Below, in pieces: positions 9,523 through 16,114 of a stretch of 64,000 nucleotides of DNA (its first letter is position 1; every line of letters begins with the position of its first letter). The stretch is from Bifidobacterium subtile (GTDB lineage Bacteria; Actinomycetota; Actinomycetes; Actinomycetales; Bifidobacteriaceae). The notes beneath the pieces are model-generated. The model searched no databases, had not been told where the DNA came from, and worked only from the letters and a program-made list of their open reading frames with translations. The translations under genes and the position numbers were made by a program. The DNA is taken from assembly GCF_000741775.1 (NCBI RefSeq), contig NZ_JGZR01000006.1, positions 496,001 through 560,000 on the forward strand. The letters are read 5' to 3'.

Positions 9523-9607
9523 TAACTCGGTGGACAGACGCAGCTAACCCCCGTAGGCGGCTGCCGACCCGCCGTCCGTCGCTCCACTCCCATGAAAGGC
9601 ATGAACC

Positions 9608-10003
9608 ATGAGCACAACCACCACTACCGCCACCACCGACACGCAAGGCCCCGACTTCGTCTCGTTCCAAGTGCGCGACCTGCACGCCTCCGCCGACTTC
9701 TACGAGCACACCGTCGGCCTGACGCGCCTGCCCGCGTCCAACCCCCAGGCCGTCGTTTTCGCCGACGGGCCGGTCGCCTTCGCCGTGCGCAACCCGTTCC
9801 CGGGCGTGGATCTCGACGCTCTGGGCCAGCTCGGTGCCGGCATCGGCGTCTGGTTCCACTGCCAGGACGCCCACGCCCTGCACCGCAAGCTGGCGGACGC
9901 GGGTGTGACGATCGTCCAAGAGCCCTTCGACGGTCCCTTCGGCGTCACCTTCTCATTCCTCGACCCTGACGGCTACACCGTGACCATGCACGACAAAGCC
10001 TGA
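9608..10003 (+). CDS. VOC-family (glyoxalase/bleomycin resistance-like) protein
   Basis: A 131-residue vicinal-oxygen-chelate fold protein: first module FVSFQVRDLHASADFYEHTVGL, second module with FHCQDAHALHRKLADAGV and the terminal FSFLDPDGYTVTM, where the penultimate strand normally supplies a metal or ligand residue. AAAGG lies before ATG 9608. The N-terminal Thr-rich stretch is probably disordered. Members are dioxygenases, isomerases or drug-binding proteins; the substrate cannot be told from sequence. The divergent MarR-type gene probably controls it. Confidence 0.85.
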   Translation: MSTTTTTATTDTQGPDFVSFQVRDLHASADFYEHTVGLTRLPASNPQAVVFADGPVAFAVRNPFPGVDLDALGQLGAGIGVWFHCQDAHALHRKLADAGVTIVQEPFDGPFGVTFSFLDPDGYTVTMHDKA

Positions 10004-10060
10004 CCCGCCCCGCCGTCCTCACCGCCGCAGCCCGATTCAATCTCCGCAAAGCCAAGCATA

Positions 10061-10108
10061 AAGCCAGCTGCCCCATCCTCGTTGCGATGAGGACAGGGCA
10101 GCTGGCTT
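10061..10108. terminator. Bidirectional terminator between convergent genes
   Basis: AAGCCAGCTGCCC...ATCCTC pairs with GAGGA...GGGCAGCTGGCTT around a short loop. It lies between the VOC gene (plus) and the siderophore-interacting protein gene (minus) and can serve both. Confidence 0.8.
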
Positions 10109-10176
10109 CACAACAGTGCTTCTGCAGCAGTGCCTTCGAAACAGTGCCGCGGGCACCCTGCTAACTGTCGCCGCGT

Positions 10177-10974
10177 CTAGCTCGGCGACGATCTCCCGAT
10201 GCGCCAGTAGCCGCAGAAGGTGACGTTGGCTCTGGGCAGGCCCAGTTCGTTGACCAGGTAGCGGCGTGTTCCGGTGGCGAGCGCGGATTCCCCGACCGCG
10301 AAGGCGTAGAGGCTCGTGCATAGCGGCAGCGCACGCAGGGCGGGGAGGGCGAGCGTGCCGGGAGCCTCGGATGGGTCGCGCACCAGCCATTGGACGTTGA
10401 CGCCTTCCGGGGCTTCGTGCTCCTGCTCGTCGCATTCGTCGAAGATCTCGATGATCGCGTTGCCGACCGTGTCGCGGGGCAGGTCGCGCAGGATGCCTAG
10501 GGCGGCAGCCATGCCGCTCTCATCCGCCACGATCAGGACCTGGTCGGCGTCCACGGGTGCCCAGCCGTGGCCCTGATCAATGAACGCGACCTTGGCACCG
10601 GGCTTGACCGATGCCGCCCAAGGGCTGGCGATGCCCTTATCGCCGTGCATGACGAAGTCGATGTCGATTTCGGCCGGGTCGCTGCGGTACTGCCGGACGG
10701 TGTAGTTGCGGATGACCGGGCGGGTTCCTTTCGACAAGGTGAGATATTTGACCAGCCCGCCGACGCCGAAGCGCGCGGGCAGATTGTCGAAGCGGTCGCT
10801 GGCGTGCACGGGTATGGCCAGCCGGAACCACTGGTCGAAGCCGGTGAATGCGAAGCGGTCGAGATCGCCGCCGCCGAGCGTCACCCGCACGATATGCGGG
10901 CTGACATGCCGGCTGGCCGTCACCGTCGTGAGCACGAGGCCGGAGTCGGCGTGCGTCACTTTGATACTGCTCAT
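10177..10974 (-). CDS. Siderophore-interacting protein (FAD/NAD(P)H ferric-siderophore reductase)
   Basis: A 265-residue SIP/ViuB-type reductase. The N-terminal FAD-binding barrel carries RNYTVRQYR (an RxYTxR motif); the C-terminal NAD(P)H domain includes ADESGMAAALGIL and ends with FCGYWRIGRSS, the family's conserved YWR segment. Such proteins reduce Fe(III) in imported siderophores so iron is released in the cytosol. No siderophore transporter or biosynthesis gene is adjacent; the next genes are a metal ABC transporter on the same strand, so a shared metal-homeostasis role is plausible. A terminator hairpin separates it from that operon. Confidence 0.9.
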   Translation of the reverse strand: MSSIKVTHADSGLVLTTVTASRHVSPHIVRVTLGGGDLDRFAFTGFDQWFRLAIPVHASDRFDNLPARFGVGGLVKYLTLSKGTRPVIRNYTVRQYRSDPAEIDIDFVMHGDKGIASPWAASVKPGAKVAFIDQGHGWAPVDADQVLIVADESGMAAALGILRDLPRDTVGNAIIEIFDECDEQEHEAPEGVNVQWLVRDPSEAPGTLALPALRALPLCTSLYAFAVGESALATGTRRYLVNELGLPRANVTFCGYWRIGRSSPS

Positions 10975-11116
10975 CAGTACCGCCTTTCGATTGCCTTCAT
11001 GATGCCCTCAAACTGCCTTCACGTTGTTTTTCGAGGCTCGCATGGCCGGCGTCGAGCTGCTGGCTCTCTGCGATTGGTTGCCAAGCGTAATGAATTGCCG
11101 CATCAAGTCAAGAGTG

Positions 11117-11153
11117 TGTCGGGCAGACGAATGCGCTATTGGTCTGCCCGACA
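11117..11153 (-). terminator. Terminator of the metal ABC transporter operon
   Basis: A perfect 12-bp stem, TGTCGGGCAGAC / GTCTGCCCGACA, with a 13-nt loop. It begins 3 nt after the permease stop codon on the minus strand. Confidence 0.8.
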
Positions 11154-11156
11154 TAT

Positions 11157-12023
11157 TCAGCTTCGTGCGCGTCGTCTCCGCAGCGCGAGCGCGACGACGC
11201 CTTTGGGACCGAAGCAGTAGACGACGGCGAAGAACAGCGCTTGGGCCAGCACGATCATGCCGCCGGTCGAGGCGTCGAGCACGTAGCTGAGGAACACGCC
11301 GATGGCCGTGGCGATGGCAGCGACCAGCGGCGATATCCACAGCATGCGCCAGATGCTGTCGGTGAGCAGACGCGCGGTGACGCCGGGAATGATGAGCATC
11401 GCGACCACAAGGATGATGCCGACCGCCTGCAGCGCGGCCACGACGGTCAGCGCCAGTGCGGTGAGCAGCAGGCCGCTGATCATTCCCGGGGAGATGCCTA
11501 TACCTCGCGCGTGCATCGGGTCGAAGGCGAACAGTGTGATGTCGCGGCGTTTGAGCAATACCACGAACGCAGTCAGCCCACCGAGCAGCGCGACCTGCAG
11601 CAGGTCGCCGTCCGTGACGCCCAGCAGATTGCCGAAGAGGATGTGGTTGAGGTCGGTCTGGCTTGGCGTGATCGAGATCAGCACCACGCCAAGCGCGAGC
11701 ATCGGCGTGAACACCGTGCCGATGATGGCGTCCTCCTTGAGCAGGCCCGAGCGTTTGCGCAGCACGCTGATGATCCAGACGGTGAGCAGCGCGAACACCA
11801 GTGCGCCCACGGCGAATGGCAGACCGAAGATATAGGAGAACACGACGCCGGGCAGCACGGCGTGCGAGATGGCATCGCCGATGAGCGACCAGCCGATCAG
11901 CACGAGCCAGCAGCTGAGCAGTCCGCAGATGACCGCGGTGATCAGGCCGGTGAGCAGCGCGCGCCGCATGAAATCGTATTGCATGGCGGCGGAGAGCAGG
12001 GTGAGCAGGTCGTTGCCGGTCAT
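11157..12023 (-). CDS. Metal (Mn/Zn/Fe) ABC transporter permease
   Basis: A 288-residue membrane protein of the ABC-3 (ZnuB/MntB/SitD) family with about eight hydrophobic segments. It starts ...QYDFMRRALLTGLITAVICGLLSCWLVL, typical of the family, and has the conserved SDAISHAVLPGV-like segment (GDAISHAVLPGVVFSYIFG) and AMLIIPGVTARLLTDS. It overlaps the ATPase gene by 4 bp, so it is the last gene of a three-gene operon. Substrate metal is not decidable from the permease alone. Confidence 0.93.
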   Translation of the reverse strand: MTGNDLLTLLSAAMQYDFMRRALLTGLITAVICGLLSCWLVLIGWSLIGDAISHAVLPGVVFSYIFGLPFAVGALVFALLTVWIISVLRKRSGLLKEDAIIGTVFTPMLALGVVLISITPSQTDLNHILFGNLLGVTDGDLLQVALLGGLTAFVVLLKRRDITLFAFDPMHARGIGISPGMISGLLLTALALTVVAALQAVGIILVVAMLIIPGVTARLLTDSIWRMLWISPLVAAIATAIGVFLSYVLDASTGGMIVLAQALFFAVVYCFGPKGVVALALRRRRARS

Positions 12024-12961
12024 CGCATCAGATCCTCGGATAGTGCTTGGTCCTCGGGTTCGAGTCCGAATGCCTTGGCAAGCTGCTCGGGCTGCAGCAC
12101 TTCAGCGATCGGCCCGTGGGCGACGATGGCGCGGTTGATGAGCATCGCCTCGTCGCACAGTTCCGGCAGCGCGTGCAGATCATGGCTCGCCACCAGAATG
12201 GTCATGCCGTCTCGGGCCAGGTCTTTGAGCACTTTGGCAATCATCAGCTCGGAGCGCCGATCCACGCCGGCGAAGGGTTCGTCGAGCAGCATGATGCGCG
12301 CCCGCTGAGCCAGCCCTCTGGCTACGAAGACGCGCTTGCGCTGGCCGCCCGAGAGATTGCCGATCTGCCGGCGCGAGAATTCGCCCAGCTCCACGCGCCC
12401 GATGGCCGCCCGCACTGCCTCGCGGTCCTCGCGGCGAGGGGAGCGCAGCCAGTTGAGCAGGCCGTACCGCCCCATCATCACTGCGTCTTCGACGCGCAGG
12501 GGAAACGACCAGTCGATATCCTCCTGCTGCGGCACATAGCTGACCATCCCGCGTTTGCGCGCCTGCCGGCCATCTATGCCGGCCAGCTGGACCGATCCGG
12601 CATCAGGGCGCACGACGCCCATCAGCGTTTTGAACAAGGTGGATTTGCCAGCCCCGTTCATGCCGACGAGGCCGCACAAATGCCCCGGCTCGATGTCGAA
12701 GGAGACGTCGCGCAACGCCGGAACCCCGTCATAGGAGACGCTCAGACCGCGCACGTGGATGCCGCCGGGAATGGCCGCAGCCGCCGACGCGGCACGCGAG
12801 CCGGCGGATGCGCTGCGGATCGCATAGCCGTGGGCGGTCAGGTCGCGCGGCGCGGCATGGCTGTCCACAGCGGGAGAGCCATGCCGCGCCGCGGCGGGGG
12901 CGTGCGAGGCAGCAAACGCTTCGGCATTCAGCGTCGCGGTGCTCAAGGCCGCTCTCCTCAT
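12020..12961 (-). CDS. Metal ABC transporter ATP-binding protein
   Basis: A 313-residue ATPase. After an unusual Ala-rich N-terminal extension of about 65 residues come Walker A GMNGAGKST, Q-loop QQEDIDW, signature LSGGQRKR, Walker B IMLLDEPF and switch His in VASHDLHAL. The QQED(I)DW Q-loop and FAGVD after Walker B are typical of the Mn/Zn/Fe branch. It overlaps its neighbours by 4 bp on each side. The extension could mean the true start is an internal codon, but the overlap with the upstream stop favours the long form. Confidence 0.93.
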   Translation of the reverse strand: MRRAALSTATLNAEAFAASHAPAAARHGSPAVDSHAAPRDLTAHGYAIRSASAGSRAASAAAAIPGGIHVRGLSVSYDGVPALRDVSFDIEPGHLCGLVGMNGAGKSTLFKTLMGVVRPDAGSVQLAGIDGRQARKRGMVSYVPQQEDIDWSFPLRVEDAVMMGRYGLLNWLRSPRREDREAVRAAIGRVELGEFSRRQIGNLSGGQRKRVFVARGLAQRARIMLLDEPFAGVDRRSELMIAKVLKDLARDGMTILVASHDLHALPELCDEAMLINRAIVAHGPIAEVLQPEQLAKAFGLEPEDQALSEDLMR

Positions 12962-13938
12962 CGCTGCTTCGCGGTCAGCCCGCTGATGATCGCCTCGGCG
13001 TCATGTCGCAGCAGATCGAGATACGTAGGCACCGGGCCATTGCCGGCCGACAGGGAATCGACATACAGCAGGTGGTCATCGTCCTGGTTGAAGGTCGCGC
13101 CGGTCTCCTTGGCGACTTGCTGCATGGCCTTGCCATTCACGGTCGATTCGCAGAAAACGGTAGGAATCCTGTCTTTCTTGACGGCATCGACCACCTTGGC
13201 GATCTGCTGGGGCGTGCCCTCGTTCTCAGCGTTGACCGGCCACATGTATACCTCGTTCAGGCCCTCGTCGCGCGTCAGATACGAGAATGCTCCCTCGCAG
13301 CTGACCAGCGTGCGCTCGCTGCCTGGCAGCGAGGAGAGCTCGCCGGTGAGCTGGTCGGAGACGGCTTGGATCTTCTTGCTGTATGCCTCGCCGTTCTTGC
13401 GATAATCGGCGGCATGCTGCGGATCCAGATCGCTGAACGCCTTGACGATGTTGCTCACGTAAATCTGCCCGTTCTTCGGCGACATCCATGCATGCGGATT
13501 CGCCTTGCCCTCGTATTCGCCCTCGGTGATGTTCATCGGCGTGACTCCGGCGCTCAAGTCGACCTTCTTGGCCTTCGAACCGGCCACGAAGCGGTCGAAC
13601 CAGCGTTCCAGCCCGAGCCCGTTGCGCAGGATGAGATCGGCGTGCGACGCTTTGACGATGTCGCTGGCGGTCGGTTCGTAGTCATGGATTTCCGCGCCGG
13701 GCTTGGTGATGGAGACGATGTTGAGATGGCCGCCCGCCACGTTCTTCGCCATGTCGGCGGGAATCGTGAATGTGGTGAGCACTGTGGGCTTGCCGTTGGA
13801 ATCGCCGCCATCGGCTGATCCGCCGGCGTTCCCGTTGCCGGCACCGCATGCCGACATCAGCAGCACGGCCGCCGCGACGGCCACGGCGATGAGCGCGCCC
13901 AGCCAATGCTGGCGCCTTGAGATTGTGGATTGGTCCAT
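12958..13938 (-). CDS. Metal ABC transporter substrate-binding lipoprotein
   Basis: A 326-residue cluster A-I (ZinT/PsaA/TroA-like) binding protein. It has a signal peptide with lipobox LMSAC, so it should be anchored outside the membrane. Metal-site segments include GAEIHDYEPTASDI, KANPHAWMSP and CEGAFSYLTRDEGL, plus a C-terminal VFCESTVNGK. There is no long His-rich loop, which slightly favours Mn/Fe over Zn. First gene of the operon; a well-formed promoter with a palindromic spacer lies about 180 nt upstream. Confidence 0.93.
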   Translation of the reverse strand: MDQSTISRRQHWLGALIAVAVAAAVLLMSACGAGNGNAGGSADGGDSNGKPTVLTTFTIPADMAKNVAGGHLNIVSITKPGAEIHDYEPTASDIVKASHADLILRNGLGLERWFDRFVAGSKAKKVDLSAGVTPMNITEGEYEGKANPHAWMSPKNGQIYVSNIVKAFSDLDPQHAADYRKNGEAYSKKIQAVSDQLTGELSSLPGSERTLVSCEGAFSYLTRDEGLNEVYMWPVNAENEGTPQQIAKVVDAVKKDRIPTVFCESTVNGKAMQQVAKETGATFNQDDDHLLYVDSLSAGNGPVPTYLDLLRHDAEAIISGLTAKQR

Positions 13939-14116
13939 GATGGTATTCCTCTATCGTTTCTACTGTGGAGGTAACGGAGCGCTACTATTCGCATTGTTCG
14001 CATTGTTCGCATTCGGTTATGCGGGCGGCGAGGTGACGAAGCTCGCCTTTCGATGCCCTATCGCCGCAACTATGCGCGATAGGCTCTCGTGCCATACCCT
14101 TCTACCGTCATCCCCA

Positions 14117-14145
14117 TATATACTATAGAAAGTTCTATGGGTCAA
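14117..14145 (-). promoter_or_regulatory. Promoter with operator-like palindrome for metal ABC operon
   Basis: On the minus strand, -35 TTGACC (14145-14140), exactly 17 nt, then -10 TATATA (14122-14117). The spacer contains the palindrome ATAGAACTTTCTAT (14138-14125), so a bound repressor would cover the polymerase site. A DtxR/MntR- or Fur-like metal sensor is the obvious candidate, but the sequence matches no consensus I can name with confidence. The predicted 5' UTR is about 170 nt. Confidence 0.65.
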
Positions 14146-14253
14146 ACTTTTGACTGCACGCATCGTGCAGGCCGCGCGTCGTCGTCCGCGCAGACGTTGT
14201 GATGAGCGGTAAAGGGTTCGTCGCGCAACCAATATGATGCCGAATACCGCGAC

Positions 14254-14301
14254 TTTCCGGGGGCAAAGTTGCTCTTTTCATCAACAATGCTCCCCGGAAG
14301 G
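14254..14301. repeat. Palindromic repeat G, copy 1 (3' side of ATPase gene)
   Basis: A near-copy of the repeat at 15,582-15,633: TTTCCGGGGGCAAAGTTGC, then CTTTTCATCAA, then TGCTCCCCGGAAGG. The two ends are inverted repeats of each other, and outer bases (CCGAATA...TATTCGG) extend the pairing into the last codons of the ATPase gene. Confidence 0.75.
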
Positions 14302-14316
14302 ACGTATTATTCGGTA

Positions 14317-15549
14317 TCAGTCGAATTGGATGTCCCCGTCGTCGGCAAGGAATTGCATGAGGTTGATATGCCTCACGCCATCGCGTTGCAGGGGAAGCTG
14401 ATCGAGCGTGAACAGGTATCGCGGGTAGGCGTCGCGGATCATTGCAAACGGCCGGTATTCGCGTTCCTCCACCTGTGGATCGAGGATGCTCATGGAAACC
14501 TGGATATATGCGTATTGGTTTCGTCTGCGGACGATGAAATCGCATTCGAGCCCGCCGATTCGCCCCATGCTGACCTGATAGCCTTTCGCCCGCAGATGCA
14601 GATACAGCGCGTTCTCGAGCGCCGGCCCGTAGCTCAGCCTCGTGTCGGTGTTGCGCGCGAAGTAGATGCCTGGATCGGCAATATAGTATTTTTCTCCGCC
14701 CCGCAGCGATTTGCGCGATCTGAGATCGAACCTTGGACATGTGTACAGAATCTTGGCGTTCTCGAGCATGCGGACGTATCTGGCGAGCGTTTCGCGTTTG
14801 ACGGCGATGTGCTCGCTATGCTGCAGGTATTGCGCGATGCGTGTCAGGTTGGTAGGGGATGCATAGTTGTTGATCAAATATGATTGCACCCGCTCGAATG
14901 TGTCGCGATTCGTCACTCGGCTGTGATCGGTGATGTCCTTCTCGAATATCTGGCGGGCGACATCCTGAATATACAGGGCTTTGGCATCCGGGTCAGAGTA
15001 CTCCAACGATTTGGGGAACCCGCCGTAGGTCAGATAGTCGTTGAACGACGGCAGGCCGCTTTCGACCGGCATGCCGATGAACTTGCGCATATCAAGATAC
15101 TCGCCGTAGGAAAGCGTATACATCTCCAGCTCTATGTACCGTCCAGTCAGCTTGGTCGCCAGTTCGCCGGAGAGCAGGTAGGAATTCGATCCGGTGATGA
15201 AGATGGAAAACCGTCCATCCTCGCGGTAGGCGTTGATCACGGTCTCGAAGCCTTTGACGTTCTGCACTTTATCGATGAACAGGTAGACAAGGCCGCTATC
15301 TGGGATCCGTTCTTCGATGGCGCGGTCCAAAGCGTCGGGAGTGGTTACTTTGCGCAATTCCCGACTGTCGAGATTCAAGAACACGATACTGCGCTCGTCG
15401 ACGCCGCGTTGCAGCAGCTCGTCAGCGACGCTCATCATCAGGGAGGATTTGCCGCACCTGCGAATACCGGTGATCACCTTGATCAGACCGGCGTCGTCAT
15501 AGAAGGGACGGAGCCTCTTCAAATACCGTTGCCGCGGATACAGCATCAT
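14317..15549 (-). CDS. AAA ATPase with C-terminal DUF4143 domain
   Basis: A 410-residue protein starting at ATG 15549 (AAGGGAG about 8 nt before). It has AAA_14 Walker A GIRRCGKSS (about residues 29-36), a sensor-like FITGSNSYLLSGE, and a DUF4143/PD-(D/E)XK-like tail (GPALENALYLHLRAKGYQV, GGLECDFIVRR, YIQVSMSI). The Walker B is FIDKVQN, where the family usually has DE(I/V)Q: the catalytic Glu position is Lys94. The frame continues 22 codons upstream into a palindromic repeat, giving MMKRATLPPG..., which I take as non-native. This family is common and multi-copy in gut bacteria; its role is unknown. Matching palindromic repeats flank the gene. Confidence 0.85.
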   Translation of the reverse strand: MMLYPRQRYLKRLRPFYDDAGLIKVITGIRRCGKSSLMMSVADELLQRGVDERSIVFLNLDSRELRKVTTPDALDRAIEERIPDSGLVYLFIDKVQNVKGFETVINAYREDGRFSIFITGSNSYLLSGELATKLTGRYIELEMYTLSYGEYLDMRKFIGMPVESGLPSFNDYLTYGGFPKSLEYSDPDAKALYIQDVARQIFEKDITDHSRVTNRDTFERVQSYLINNYASPTNLTRIAQYLQHSEHIAVKRETLARYVRMLENAKILYTCPRFDLRSRKSLRGGEKYYIADPGIYFARNTDTRLSYGPALENALYLHLRAKGYQVSMGRIGGLECDFIVRRRNQYAYIQVSMSILDPQVEEREYRPFAMIRDAYPRYLFTLDQLPLQRDGVRHINLMQFLADDGDIQFD

Positions 15550-15581
15550 GTGGTTTCTCCCTTCTTTGCACGATAATGCGA

Positions 15582-15633
15582 CCCTTCCGGGGGGCAAAGT
15601 TGCCCTTTTCATCAATAATGCCCCCCGGAAGGG
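15582..15633. repeat. Palindromic repeat G, copy 2 (5' side of ATPase gene)
   Basis: Perfect 15-bp arms CCCTTCCGGGGGGCA / TGCCCCCCGGAAGGG flank a 22-nt loop. An alternative inner hairpin GGGCAAAGTTGCCC is possible. About 85-90% identical to the copy at 14,254-14,301 in the same orientation. Confidence 0.8.
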
Positions 15634-16114
15634 ACCAAATTCACACTCAGAGCTGTGTATGAGATTTCCTGAGGTGTTCGATGAGCTTGCGAAGAGTCTG
15701 AGTTTGCGAATCGGGGAAGAACGGGCCGGGCGGTGCCTGCCGGGGTGTGAGTTCTCGATAGAAGCGCGATACGACGCTTGCTTGTGGCTGGACTGGTGCT
15801 GGACTCAGCGAATCTGCAGTTGATCTGCGCTGCTGTGTGCTTCTGTTTCATGCTTTGTTTGGTCCCTTGTCCCACGGGTTCAGCTGATTTGCATTACCAC
15901 AGGATCGTGGAAAATCAAGTCTTGATGTGTGTGCCAGCCTTCTTCATAATGGAGTCGTCAACACGGCAGGGCTCAAGCTCGACCGCTCGGCACGGCGCAG
16001 CGGCGAGGATTCGCATTGTTCGCGGGCTGGGCATGCTGGGCGGGGGCGGAATGGATGCGTTGATGCTATGGCCGTGTTTGACGTGGTAGGCCATGCGACT
16101 GAAAGGCGAGCGGA
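15634..16114. other. Gap without a recognisable gene
   Basis: About 480 bp of lower-GC sequence. The open frames are short and show no family resemblance. I see no clear promoter, RNA or repeat. Confidence 0.45.

Noticed and set aside
8721-9611. Plus-strand frame of 296 codons across the marR gene
   Set aside because: It runs antisense through a well-supported MarR gene and over its operators, and shows no recognisable domain.
11139-12308. Plus-strand frame of 389 codons opposite the metal transporter genes
   Set aside because: The His/Asp/Glu/Arg-rich composition is a mirror of the hydrophobic permease codons.
15612-15875. Minus-strand frame of 87 codons ending in the palindromic repeat
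   Set aside because: Its C-terminus is encoded by repeat G, it has no ribosome binding site and no relatives I recognise.
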